DNA of 64,000 bases from Cohnella endophytica. Its GTDB lineage: Bacteria > Bacillota > Bacilli > Paenibacillales > Paenibacillaceae. This document shows positions 50,956-60,358 of this stretch, one piece after another. The stretch covers positions 62,001 to 126,000 of the forward strand of contig NZ_RBZM01000008.1 in NCBI RefSeq assembly GCF_003628305.1, written 5' to 3'. The position numbers and the translations under genes were made by a program. A model generated the notes under the pieces. The model saw only the letters and a program-made list of their open reading frames with translations, was not told where the DNA came from and did no database searches. The first letter of the stretch is position 1, and the number at the start of each line of letters is the position of its first letter.

Positions 50956-53232
50956 ATGAGGCAGATTCTGAATTTCAATACCGAGTGGTCCTTCTACGAC
51001 CGCGACCTGCCGCAGTGCCGCGCGAAGCAAGATCCAAGCGAGTCGCATGAGGTTGTCCATCTACCTCATGCGAACAAGCTCGTTCCCCATCACTATTTCG
51101 GCGAGGCCGAGTATCAGTTCGTGTCCTGGTACCGCCGCCCGTTCGGCGTTCCGGCCGAATGGAGAGGGCGCAGGCTGATCGTGGAATTCGATGGCGTGAT
51201 GTCGGTCGCCGAGGTGTTCGTTAACGGGATTCCCGTCGGCGGACACCTCGGCGGTTATACATCGTTTGCTATCGATATCACGGATGCCGCGGAGATCGGA
51301 GAACGAAACGTGCTTGCGGTCAGGGTCGATTCGACTCGCCAGGAGGACGTGCCGCCCGAAGGGCGCTTGGTCGATTACATGCTGTTCGGCGGAATTTACC
51401 GCGACGTTCGTATGATCGTGACCGGGCAGACGTATATCGATTGGGCGGATCATGCTTGGCCGGAGGCAGGGACGGAGCGGGCTACGCTGGCATCCGGATA
51501 TCGGATCGTTCATTCCGGCGAAACCGCGGTCGCTGCCGAACTTACTCGGGAGGTCCTTGATCGCGAAGGCCGGGTCGTGAATACGTTCTCGACGATCTGC
51601 GAGCTCGAGCCCGGGGCTTCGGAGCTTCGGCTTCCTTCGGGCGACATGCGCGATCCTCGGCTATGGAGCTTGGACGATCCGTATTTATATGAAGTCGTCA
51701 CGCGCTTGCGGGTCATCGACGGGGAACGGAAGGACGGAATACCGGATGAGGTACGGACGCGCGTCGGCATTCGCAGCGCGGAGTTCCGCAAGGACAGCGG
51801 ATTTTATCTGAACGGCGAAAGGCTAAAGCTGCGCGGGCTGAACCGCCACCAAACGTACCCTTACGTAGGCGGCGCGATGTGCGATCGGGGACAACGCGCG
51901 GATGCCGATCTGCTGAAGTTCGAGCTCGGCCTGAACTTCGTTCGTTCCTCCCACTATCCCGCCGACCCGTCGTTCCTCGATCGCTGCGACGAAATCGGTT
52001 TGCTCGTGTTCGAAGAAATGCCGGGCTGGCAATTCATCGGCGACGAAGCTTGGCAAGAGGTTGCCTTGCGGCACGTAGAGGAGATGATCGTTCGCGATCG
52101 CAATCACCCTTCGATCTTCTTGTGGGGCGTTCGGATTAACGAATCCGGGGATAACGGCGGCTTCTACCGGCGGACGAACGAACTGGCGCGGAATCTGGAT
52201 CCTTCGCGTCCGACGGGAGGCGTTCGAGCGTTTCGCGATAGCGAAATGCTGGAGGACGTGTTCACGTACAACGACTTCACGCGCAATCGGGAAGGCATCG
52301 TGCTGCCGCCGAACCAGACGCCGTATTTGATCACCGAATACATGGGCCATATGTACCCGACGAAAGCCTACGATAGCGTCGAACGGCTGATCAAGCATGC
52401 TCTCGGCCATGCGAAAATCCAGAATTCCCAATACGGCGATCCCGGCATCGCCGGCGCCGCGGGCTGGTGCGCCTTCGATTACAATACGCATCGGGACTTC
52501 GGTTCCGGCGATCGCATCTGCTACCACGGCGTGTGCGATCTATTCCGGTTGCCGAAGTTCGCCGCGCATTTCTACCGAAGCCAGCAGGCTCCGTCCTCCG
52601 GAGGCGCGTACGTCTTTATCGCCAGATATCTCGTGCCTTCGTTCAACGAGGATTACGGGGACGTCGTTCCCGTGTTCACCAACTGCGAGGAAGCGGAGCT
52701 GTTCGTGAACGGGGAAAAAGCCGCGACGGGGCGGCCCGATTACGTCGGTTATCCGAGTCTGCCTTTCCCGCCGATCGTGTTCCAAGGCTGCAATTGGTGG
52801 GAGTGGGGAGCGAGCATGGTATCGAGCCTGAAAGTCGTCGGCAAGATCGGGGGGGTTCCTTCGGCAGAACACGAGATTTTCCCATTCGGGCTCCCGTCCC
52901 GACTGTCTCTGCAAGCCGATGCCTCGGAATTGATCGCCGACGGTTCGGATTGCGCGCGGGTCATCGTTCGGCTTCAGGACGACCGGGGACAGACGCTTCA
53001 TCTCTCTCGCCATGCGGTGAGCTTCCGAATAGAAGGTCCGGGCAGGCTTATCGGCGAGAATCCGTTCGTGCTGGAAGCGGGGCGTGGCGGGGTTTACGTA
53101 CAGGCAAGCAGAGAGCCGGGAACGATTCGGCTGTTCGCGCGGGCGATCGGGTTGAACGGGCTTGCCGAAGCCGAGATAGAGATCGGCGTATCCCGGATGC
53201 GCGAGAGTATCGTTCCAGTGAGCGTTCGATAG
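50956..53232 (+). CDS. Glycoside hydrolase family 2 enzyme
   Basis: The 758-residue protein has the GH2 order: an N-terminal jelly roll (~1-150), an Ig-like domain (~160-270), the TIM barrel (~275-590) and a C-terminal Ig-like domain. The expected acid/base Glu is E396 in RINESGDNGG, and the nucleophile E461 in LITEYMGH. Substrate-binding marks include LRGLNRHQTYPY and SSHYPADPSFLDRCDEIGL. No signal peptide, so it acts on imported sugar. GH2 includes beta-galactosidases, -mannosidases and -glucuronidases; the specificity here is open. ATG 50956 follows AAGAGGAG. Confidence 0.88.
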   Translation: MRQILNFNTEWSFYDRDLPQCRAKQDPSESHEVVHLPHANKLVPHHYFGEAEYQFVSWYRRPFGVPAEWRGRRLIVEFDGVMSVAEVFVNGIPVGGHLGGYTSFAIDITDAAEIGERNVLAVRVDSTRQEDVPPEGRLVDYMLFGGIYRDVRMIVTGQTYIDWADHAWPEAGTERATLASGYRIVHSGETAVAAELTREVLDREGRVVNTFSTICELEPGASELRLPSGDMRDPRLWSLDDPYLYEVVTRLRVIDGERKDGIPDEVRTRVGIRSAEFRKDSGFYLNGERLKLRGLNRHQTYPYVGGAMCDRGQRADADLLKFELGLNFVRSSHYPADPSFLDRCDEIGLLVFEEMPGWQFIGDEAWQEVALRHVEEMIVRDRNHPSIFLWGVRINESGDNGGFYRRTNELARNLDPSRPTGGVRAFRDSEMLEDVFTYNDFTRNREGIVLPPNQTPYLITEYMGHMYPTKAYDSVERLIKHALGHAKIQNSQYGDPGIAGAAGWCAFDYNTHRDFGSGDRICYHGVCDLFRLPKFAAHFYRSQQAPSSGGAYVFIARYLVPSFNEDYGDVVPVFTNCEEAELFVNGEKAATGRPDYVGYPSLPFPPIVFQGCNWWEWGASMVSSLKVVGKIGGVPSAEHEIFPFGLPSRLSLQADASELIADGSDCARVIVRLQDDRGQTLHLSRHAVSFRIEGPGRLIGENPFVLEAGRGGVYVQASREPGTIRLFARAIGLNGLAEAEIEIGVSRMRESIVPVSVR

Positions 53233-53340
53233 CGGTTTGCGATTCCGGGACAACGCGTCATTGCCGCCAAGGTTGGGCGAAACGACCCTTGTCCGTGCGG
53301 AAGCGGGAAGAAATATAAGAAATGTTGCGGTGTACAATGA
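53233..53340 (+). pseudogene. SEC-C zinc motif remnant directly after the GH2 stop
   Basis: In the same frame as the GH2 gene, right after its TAG, 35 codons read [20 protein letters not shown] and then [15 protein letters not shown], ending at TGA 53338-53340. C-x-C-x8-C-C is the SEC-C zinc motif seen at the C-terminus of SecA and many small proteins. No start codon or ribosome site is present. It is most likely the tail of a lost gene, although a readthrough extension of GH2 cannot be excluded. Confidence 0.55.
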
Positions 53341-53440
53341 ACTAGGCTCGACCGGATAGTCGAAATCGCGTTGATCGCACGGCAGGGAAAGCGGGAGAAA
53401 TCTACAATATTGATTTCGATAAATAACTTTACAGCGATCC

Positions 53441-53499
53441 AAGCACCCGGAGATTTTTAAAGGCGTTTATGCGCCTTTTAGAATCTGCTACGGGTGCTT
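53441..53499 (+). terminator. Nested inverted repeats, terminator-like, before AraC-type gene
   Basis: Outer arms AAGCACCC (53441-53448) and GGGTGCTT (53492-53499) enclose an inner hairpin AAAGGCG/CGCCTTT (53459-53478) with a T-run, which looks like a terminator. The outer right arm ends 5 nt before the TATAAT of the next promoter. Confidence 0.55.
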
Positions 53500-53501
53500 C
53501 A

Positions 53502-53510
53502 TGCTATAAT
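53502..53510 (+). promoter_or_regulatory. Extended -10 promoter of the AraC-type regulator gene
   Basis: TGC-TATAAT (-10 at 53505-53510) is an exact extended -10. No -35 match is seen at the usual distance. AGCGCTTTCAC follows at 53521, similar to the cre-like box at 47296. Confidence 0.6.
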
Positions 53511-53574
53511 GGAAATAGATAGCGCTTTCACACCTTCGCACCAACCCGCACCGCACAGAAATGGAGAAGAGCCC

Positions 53575-55887
53575 ATGAAGATCTTGGCTTACTACCGCTC
53601 GCGTAAATATTTTATGCGGATGCTCCTTTCTTTCACTTTATTGGTCTCTATTCTCCTGATTACCTGCTGTTCCTTGCTCTACTCCTACGCGAAGAACACG
53701 GCGATGGATCTGCAGCAGGAATCTACCCGCAAAGTGCTCCGCCAAGTCAATTACAACATCGACAATTTGTACGAGACAGTGGCCAACCTGACCGTGTCCA
53801 CCTTCTCGGACCGCGATATCTCCGTACTCATGCAGACCCGGGACATCGAGATTTTCGAATTGTACAACCGGCTTCAGAAATTCGACTACGTCACGAACAC
53901 CAACCTCTTCGTAGATTCCATGATCATTTACAATGCTCACAACAGCTGCTACTACCTCTCGACGCGCTCTATTCCGATGCAATGCGAACCCGGCGACCAG
54001 GACAACGTTCTGAAAACGTATTTAGGCAGTCACCCGCAGGTCGAGAACATGAAACTCGTACCGATCTCGGTCCGCGAGGGGGATCAGGACCGCCAAATCA
54101 TCGCCATGTTCAAGCAGGTGCAAGGCAGCGTGCTCATGGTGAACGTCAAGACGCAGTGGATTTTCGATAACGTCCGGGCGATCAACGATTTAGCCGACCG
54201 CATGCTGGGCGAGATCGTCATCATGGATGCGGGCAACACGCTGTTATCGATGCAACAAGAAGGTCAAACCGAGGATGACATTCGGGATATGACCGACGAA
54301 ATCCGGTCGCGGGGCGGTTCGGAAGGCAATTTTACGTTCGGAAGCGGCAAAGACAAGAAAATGGTCATGTACATTACTTCCAACGCGACCGGATGGAAGC
54401 TGGCGGGCATCCAATCGTACCAGGTCATTTTCGGAAGCCTCAGCCGGATCGGTACTTATTCCTTGTTCCTGCTGCTTTGTTTTATTTTCCTGTCGATGAT
54501 GGCCTCAACGATTATTTCCATGCGGCTCTACAAGCCGATCGGCAGCCTGATTCAATCGATTCGCGGCGTTTCGGGGAGCTCAGACGGATTTGGCAGCGGA
54601 AGGGATGAACTAAGCTTCCTCACCTCCTTCAACCAGAGAATGCTCGAAAACCTGGCGAAGCTGGAGACGGGAAAAAAAGCGACCGAGTCGATCGCGAAAG
54701 ATTACTTGCTCCGCCGCCTGCTGCTCGAGAGAAAACAAATGAACTCGAACGAAGTCATGGAGCAGGTTCGCGAGCACGATCTCAAAATTGCTGTCGAGAA
54801 CGCCGTCTACATTGTCTGCCTGGTCATGATTTGCGACCTTCCAATCAACCGGACGTCGGAGGAGCAGAACCTGCTGAAGTTCGCCGTACGCAACATCGCG
54901 GAAGAAATTCTGGGCCAAGCCGCCATGAACGAGAGCCTCGCTCTCGGCGACGACACGATCGCGCTGTTGCTATCGGCTTCATCTGCCCAAGCCAAATCCA
55001 TGGAAACCGGTATTCTCGACTTGATCGGCAAATTCCGGGACATCCTCAGAAGCTATTACGGCATCGAGATCGGCGTGTCCGTCAGCGCCGCCGTTCCCCA
55101 TCGCGATCGGATCGGCGAGGCGTACGAACAGGCGCTACTTCAGTTCGAGTACCGCATGATTTACGGCAAGACCGCGCTGCTGACGCACAATACGGTCTCC
55201 CAGAACGAGCGAAACGCGGAAACGCAAATCGATTATCAGACGGAGAAGAAATGGCTCGAAAACGTGAGAAGCGGCAACATGGGCAAAATCGAAGCGCAGT
55301 TCATGGAAATTTTCAAAGAGTTGTCCGCCTTCCGCCACGATCATCTGCTGCAAAACCTGCAATATTTGACGGCGATTACCGTTAACATGCTTAAGGAAAT
55401 GAACGTGGACAAGGCGCCTTCCGTAAAAGCTTCGCTGCTGTCGTTTAACCGGAGGGTGCTGGAGCAGGAGACGCTGGACGATGTTCTGGTCGTGTATATG
55501 AGGCTATTCCAAGAAATCGCGGACTCCCGACAGACAAGCACGGAAGACAAAAACCGGATTTTGGCCGAGGCTCTCAAGGAGGCCGTGGAGAAGCATTATG
55601 CGGACCCGAACCTGAGTCTGCAATTCCTGGCATCCAAGCTCAAGATGAGCAGCGCCCACATCAGCAAAGTATTCCGGCAATGCGAACCCGTTTCGCTGAA
55701 CGACTACATCAACAAAGTCCGCATTACGCACGCCATCGAACAGCTGCAGAACACCGACCAGACCATATCGCAGATCATGTACAACGTCGGTTTCGTCAGC
55801 GAAAGCTATTTTTATAAAATGTTCAAAACGACTTTCGGACTCACGCCGCGGGAGTTCCGCACCAGGCAAATCCTCAACCATGAATGA
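53575..55887 (+). CDS. Membrane-anchored AraC-family regulator with outer sensor domain
   Basis: From ATG 53575 (GGAGAAGAG upstream) the product is 770 residues. A membrane helix (~17-37) and a second (~293-318) enclose an outer Cache-like domain. A HAMP-like linker, a variable region and a C-terminal AraC double HTH (LSLQFLASKLKMSSAHISKVF; then TISQIMYNVGFVSESYFYKMF and GLTPREFR) follow. This one-component design, common in Paenibacillus, senses a sugar or binding protein outside and controls nearby uptake genes directly. It probably regulates the following binding-protein, beta-helix and permease genes. Confidence 0.88.
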   Translation: MKILAYYRSRKYFMRMLLSFTLLVSILLITCCSLLYSYAKNTAMDLQQESTRKVLRQVNYNIDNLYETVANLTVSTFSDRDISVLMQTRDIEIFELYNRLQKFDYVTNTNLFVDSMIIYNAHNSCYYLSTRSIPMQCEPGDQDNVLKTYLGSHPQVENMKLVPISVREGDQDRQIIAMFKQVQGSVLMVNVKTQWIFDNVRAINDLADRMLGEIVIMDAGNTLLSMQQEGQTEDDIRDMTDEIRSRGGSEGNFTFGSGKDKKMVMYITSNATGWKLAGIQSYQVIFGSLSRIGTYSLFLLLCFIFLSMMASTIISMRLYKPIGSLIQSIRGVSGSSDGFGSGRDELSFLTSFNQRMLENLAKLETGKKATESIAKDYLLRRLLLERKQMNSNEVMEQVREHDLKIAVENAVYIVCLVMICDLPINRTSEEQNLLKFAVRNIAEEILGQAAMNESLALGDDTIALLLSASSAQAKSMETGILDLIGKFRDILRSYYGIEIGVSVSAAVPHRDRIGEAYEQALLQFEYRMIYGKTALLTHNTVSQNERNAETQIDYQTEKKWLENVRSGNMGKIEAQFMEIFKELSAFRHDHLLQNLQYLTAITVNMLKEMNVDKAPSVKASLLSFNRRVLEQETLDDVLVVYMRLFQEIADSRQTSTEDKNRILAEALKEAVEKHYADPNLSLQFLASKLKMSSAHISKVFRQCEPVSLNDYINKVRITHAIEQLQNTDQTISQIMYNVGFVSESYFYKMFKTTFGLTPREFRTRQILNHE

Positions 55888-55934
55888 TCCCGGCATTTCG
55901 GAATAATGACGCTCGTCCAGGGGAGATGTCTTAA

Positions 55935-57452
55935 ATGAGGAAATCCATCCGGTTCGGAAAAATAGGGTTCGGAGCGCTTGTCGCCTTGACCGTTGCCGCC
56001 AGCGCCTGCACGAACGGCAATGACAATACGGCCCCGTCCGCTTCGAATTCTGCCGTATCGGAGCTGCAACCGGTCGAATTGACCTGGTATTATCCGCAGC
56101 CGAACGCCCAGCCTGATTTGGAAGCGGTGGAAGAAGCGGTTAACCAAATTATCCGGCCGAAAATCAACGCGACGATCAAGCTGAAACCGATCGATTTCGG
56201 CGAGTACGATCAGAGAATGAACACGGTGGCCGCATCCGGCGAAGCTTTCGACATTGCCTGGACGGCAAACTGGTTATTCGATTACGTCGGCAACGTGAAC
56301 AAAGGCGTCTTCCTGCCGCTCGACGACTTGCTGCCCCGCTACGCGCCCGAATTGCAAACCGCGCTTCCCGATTTCATGTGGGAGCAAGTGAAGGTAGGCG
56401 GTAAAATTTACGGGGTACCGAACTATCAGAGCGTAACGGGGAGGGAAGGCTACATCGTCCCGAAGGAATACGCCGACCCATACGAGCTGGATATTTCCTC
56501 GATCAAGAAGTTCGAAGACATCGAGCCTTTCCTCGCGCAAATCAAGCAAAACAACCCCGGAGTCTCCCCGCTCGTCATGGATCGCAACGGCATGTTCGGT
56601 TACCTCGTCCATTCGCAGGGAATCGGGACGCTGCCGATCACTAGCAATCCTCCGATCGGAATGTACGACAATGACGTTTCCCTAAAGCTGTTAAACGTAT
56701 ACGCTTCGCCGGAATATGCGCATTACCTGGATGTCGTCCGAGCGTGGTACTTAAAAGGGTATATCAACAAAGACGCTCCGACGATCAAAGCCGTTGACGA
56801 ACTAGCCAAATCGGGCAAGGGAGTCGTAACGTTCTCCCTCAGTCTGAATCCCGGATCGGAGACGATCCTCAGCAACGGCAGATATGGCGGAAAGCCGATC
56901 CTATACGTGCCGTTGACCGATTTTCTCATCGACTCTAACCCCGGCATCTCCACGGTAAACGCTATCGGCGCGAATTCCAAAAACCCCGAGCGAGCGATGA
57001 TGTTTCTGAATATGGTCAACTCGGACAAGGAGCTCTTTAACACGCTGGCTTACGGGGTCGAAGGCAAACACTATAGCAAAGTCGGAGAGAACACGATCAA
57101 AATCAACGATAAATGCGGATATAACCCCCATTCCTCATTCGTGTATGGCAATACGTTCAACGGCTTTCTTTTGGAAGGTCAGTCCCCCGATATTTATGAG
57201 GTTCAGAAAAAAACGAACGAACAAACCAAGCCGACCTTGGTCGCGGGTTTTAAATTCGACGCAAGCCCTGTCGCAACCGAGATCGCCAACGTGCAGTCCG
57301 TGCTCGATGAATACTTGCCGGGCTTGAATACCGGTGCGGTAGATCCGGCTAAGAAACTGCCGGATTTCCTCGACCGTCTGCAGAAGGCGGGCATCGATAA
57401 GTTTCTGCAGGAAGCCCAGAAGCAGATCGACGCCTGGAAGATGGCCAAGTAA
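55935..57452 (+). CDS. Solute-binding lipoprotein (505 aa)
   Basis: The 505-residue protein has a lipoprotein signal (lipobox AASACTN, Cys near 25) and a binding domain of the LipO type, with the DUF3502-like C-terminal part (VAGFKFDASPVATEIANVQS). ATG 55935 follows GGGGAGATG. It follows the AraC-type regulator by 47 nt and ends at a strong terminator. A second binding-protein gene belongs to the permease operon further on, so this one may be a spare binding subunit or a co-sensor for the regulator. Confidence 0.88.
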   Translation: MRKSIRFGKIGFGALVALTVAASACTNGNDNTAPSASNSAVSELQPVELTWYYPQPNAQPDLEAVEEAVNQIIRPKINATIKLKPIDFGEYDQRMNTVAASGEAFDIAWTANWLFDYVGNVNKGVFLPLDDLLPRYAPELQTALPDFMWEQVKVGGKIYGVPNYQSVTGREGYIVPKEYADPYELDISSIKKFEDIEPFLAQIKQNNPGVSPLVMDRNGMFGYLVHSQGIGTLPITSNPPIGMYDNDVSLKLLNVYASPEYAHYLDVVRAWYLKGYINKDAPTIKAVDELAKSGKGVVTFSLSLNPGSETILSNGRYGGKPILYVPLTDFLIDSNPGISTVNAIGANSKNPERAMMFLNMVNSDKELFNTLAYGVEGKHYSKVGENTIKINDKCGYNPHSSFVYGNTFNGFLLEGQSPDIYEVQKKTNEQTKPTLVAGFKFDASPVATEIANVQSVLDEYLPGLNTGAVDPAKKLPDFLDRLQKAGIDKFLQEAQKQIDAWKMAK

Positions 57453-57477
57453 GCAGGATTTTCCAATAAGATGCGAC

Positions 57478-57508
57478 CAAACCGATCCCCTTGGGGGTCG
57501 GTTTTTTT
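57478..57508 (+). terminator. Intrinsic terminator
   Basis: AAACCGATCCCC and GGGGTCGGTTT form the stem with a TTG loop, followed by TTTTT. Confidence 0.85.
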
Positions 57509-57675
57509 CGTTGCAACAGGCACCTTGCGATCAACTTTTATCGTTCTGAGCAGAAAAACGCCAATTGAACAGTCGCTTTGTTCAGAAATGCGCGGAATCA
57601 ACAGTAGGACGACGGCGCCCTACCCGCCATACTGTTAGCGAGAAGGCATCCCAATGCAGAGCGGAGGTGGTCAGG

Positions 57676-59403
57676 ATGATGAACTACTATGTTTCTTTGA
57701 ACGGCAGCGACAGCAACGACGGCGCTTCTGTGCAATCGCCTTTCCGGACGATCGGGCAAGCCGCAAGTCTCGTTGAGCCCGGCGATACGGTATACATTCG
57801 CGGAGGGACATATCGCGAGACGATAACTCCCGCGAACGGCGGCACGGCAGACCGTCCGATCAAGTTCCGGGCCTACGAAGGCGAGGATGTGCTGATCTCG
57901 GGCTTGGATGTCCTGCCTACGGATTGGACCCGGTATTCTGAAGAAATCTATTATACGGATTGCAAAATGAATCTGGAAGATCAGAATGCCGTATTCGTAG
58001 ACGGCGAGAGCATGGTGTATGCGAGGTGGCCCAATAAAACCGGCTCCAGCCCGATGACGAACGACGGAGCGGAAGTCGACGACGGTACCTTGACGAGCAT
58101 TACGGATGCCGATATGCCGAATCCGTTCCCGGGTTTTTACGACGGGGCCGTCGTATGGTGCATTGCCGGAGCCAAATGGAAGGCTTGGGGAACGACCATA
58201 GAAAGCAGCGGGAACGGAACGATCCGCTTCGCGATCCCCGGGGATATGGGCGATTATCATAATCCGGGCGACACGACCAGAGGAGATCGCAACTATTATT
58301 ATATCGCCGGCAAGCTGGAGCTTCTCGATGCCGAGAAGGAATGGTTTTACGATTCGAATATTTCCAGGCTGTATCTCTACGCGCCCGGCGGAGGAAACCC
58401 CGCCTTCAGAACTGTGGAGATCAAAGCCAGAGTCCTGGCGATCGATTTAACCGGCAAATCCTATATTCATATCCAGGGAATTCACATCAAGGGCGCGTCG
58501 ATGATCATAACCGGCGATCACAACTTGGTCGATGGGATGACCGCCTCCCATCTCTTCTCCCATAACGCCAGGGGAATGTACCATACCCACCCGGCGACTG
58601 CCAACGGCATTCGCATCACGGGAAGCCATAATACGGTTCAAAACGGAGATTTCGGTTATAGCGACGGGAACATCTTCCTGATCGACGCCGGAGCGGACAA
58701 TGTCATTACGAATAATTACATCCATGACGGCGATCTGAACGGATGTTATGACGCCCTCATTCGGCTGGAAGACAATTCCGACGATCATGGCTTTACGACG
58801 ATCACCTATAACACCCTGTACAATACCGGGAGATCGGCAGTCCATTTCATCCGGCCGGCCCGTTTCGAGCACAACGAGGTATATGGAACGAACATCGTGG
58901 GCGACGACGGCTCGGCGATCTATATGGGCAGCGATCTGTTGCACTCCACGGTCGCTTACAATATCGTCCACGATATTTATTGGCAAAGCGGAAGCCGGGC
59001 GGGCGTCGTGTCCGGCATCTATATGGACGGCGGCGCCCACAATGCGATCGCGCATCACAACGTCGTTTACAATATCGGACAAGATGCGGCGTTTCGCATG
59101 AACGCTCCGACGGAAGGCGGGAGACATCTTTACAATAATACGACTTATAACACGCCGGAGCCGTTCGTTACGACGTGGGGCGAGCCCGAATTCGCGGAAG
59201 ACAACAATTTGCACAATCCGGATGCGTCCAATTTCGTGAACGTCGAGGAACGCGACTTCCGCCTTGCACCAGGATCCGGCGCGATCGACGCCGGCAACGT
59301 GCACTCGCCCTGGACGGATGGCTTTACGGGCAACGCTCCTGATAAGGGAGCCTATGAGTACGGCGGCGAGCCATGGAAAGCGGGGGTGCAGGCAATTGAA
59401 TAA
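57676..59403 (+). CDS. Right-handed parallel beta-helix protein, no signal peptide
   Basis: From ATG 57676 (GGAGGTGG 5 nt upstream; ATG 57679 also possible) the product is 575 residues. It starts with a DUF1565-like segment (YYVSLNGSDSNDG, FRTIGQAASLVEPGDTVYIR) and continues as a beta-helix with repeated N-x-I/H-N turns (SHNTVQNGDF; ADNVITNNYIHDG; VAYNIVHDIYW), the pectate-lyase/GH-like fold. No secretion signal is visible, so it should act on imported oligosaccharides. A secreted relative starts at 63243. The end overlaps the next permease gene start. Confidence 0.85.
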   Translation: MMNYYVSLNGSDSNDGASVQSPFRTIGQAASLVEPGDTVYIRGGTYRETITPANGGTADRPIKFRAYEGEDVLISGLDVLPTDWTRYSEEIYYTDCKMNLEDQNAVFVDGESMVYARWPNKTGSSPMTNDGAEVDDGTLTSITDADMPNPFPGFYDGAVVWCIAGAKWKAWGTTIESSGNGTIRFAIPGDMGDYHNPGDTTRGDRNYYYIAGKLELLDAEKEWFYDSNISRLYLYAPGGGNPAFRTVEIKARVLAIDLTGKSYIHIQGIHIKGASMIITGDHNLVDGMTASHLFSHNARGMYHTHPATANGIRITGSHNTVQNGDFGYSDGNIFLIDAGADNVITNNYIHDGDLNGCYDALIRLEDNSDDHGFTTITYNTLYNTGRSAVHFIRPARFEHNEVYGTNIVGDDGSAIYMGSDLLHSTVAYNIVHDIYWQSGSRAGVVSGIYMDGGAHNAIAHHNVVYNIGQDAAFRMNAPTEGGRHLYNNTTYNTPEPFVTTWGEPEFAEDNNLHNPDASNFVNVEERDFRLAPGSGAIDAGNVHSPWTDGFTGNAPDKGAYEYGGEPWKAGVQAIE

Positions 59404-60358
59404 GGACTTGAACTTGCATCTCGAACCTGCCGAACGTAAAAGAGGATTTGCCTTGCCGGGGAGGCGGGCTACGGAAAAAGTCCAGCTGTTTTTGCTAGGA
59501 CTGCCCATTCTCTTGCTGGTTTTCATTTTTCAATACGTTCCGCTTTTGGGCTGGATTCTCGCGTTCTACAATTACAAACCCGGCATTCCGTTAGCCAAAA
59601 CGCCGTTCGTCGGCTTGAAGTTTTTTCGACTGCTCTTCGAGTCGGGCGGGACCGATCTGATCAACTCCATTGTCAATACGTTGGCGTTCTTCGGTTTGAA
59701 CCTTCTTACGAGCCCGCTGCCGGTTATTTTCGCTATTCTGATGTTCGAGGTATCAAGCACCCGATTCCGAAGGTTCGTACAGACGATCATTACGCTTCCC
59801 CACTTCGTAAGCTGGGTCATCGTGTTTTCGCTGGCGTTTACGATCTTCTCGAATGACGGCTTGCTGAATCAGATACTGCTTCGTATGAACCTGATCCAGG
59901 AGCCGACGAACTTGCTCGGCAACAGCGACGCGGTATGGGTCTTCCAAACGTGCGTAGCCTTGTGGAAAGGCCTCGGGTGGGGAACGATCATTTACCTGGC
60001 GGCCATCGTCGGGATCGACCAGGAATTGTACGACGCGGCTGCCGTGGACGGAGCGGGCCGATTCCGTAAAATCATGCATGTGACCGTACCCGGCGTGGCT
60101 CCGACTTATGTCGTTCTCCTGATCTTGGGAATATCCAACATTCTCTCGGTCGGGATGGAGCAGTATTTGGTCTTCTATAACGGGCTGGTTGCGGACAAAA
60201 TCACGGTGCTGGATCTTTATCTCTACCGAACGGGCGTATTGGGCATCGATTACTCGTATGCCACGGCTCTGGGCATGTCGAAGTCGTTGATCGGCATCGT
60301 TCTGCTGTTTCTCGCCAACGGCCTAGCTAAAAAAGTGAGAGGGCAGGGGATCGTATGA
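59396..60358 (+). CDS. ABC permease, LplB type
   Basis: TTG 59396 overlaps the stop of the beta-helix gene by 8 nt, with GGGGGTGCAGG upstream. The 320-residue permease has six membrane helices and an EAA loop (QELYDAAAVDGAGRFRKIMH). Upstream in-frame codons would overlap the beta-helix gene by more than 100 nt and are unlikely. It pairs with the YtcP-type permease, whose ATG overlaps its stop (ATGA). Confidence 0.92.
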   Translation: MNKDLNLHLEPAERKRGFALPGRRATEKVQLFLLGLPILLLVFIFQYVPLLGWILAFYNYKPGIPLAKTPFVGLKFFRLLFESGGTDLINSIVNTLAFFGLNLLTSPLPVIFAILMFEVSSTRFRRFVQTIITLPHFVSWVIVFSLAFTIFSNDGLLNQILLRMNLIQEPTNLLGNSDAVWVFQTCVALWKGLGWGTIIYLAAIVGIDQELYDAAAVDGAGRFRKIMHVTVPGVAPTYVVLLILGISNILSVGMEQYLVFYNGLVADKITVLDLYLYRTGVLGIDYSYATALGMSKSLIGIVLLFLANGLAKKVRGQGIV

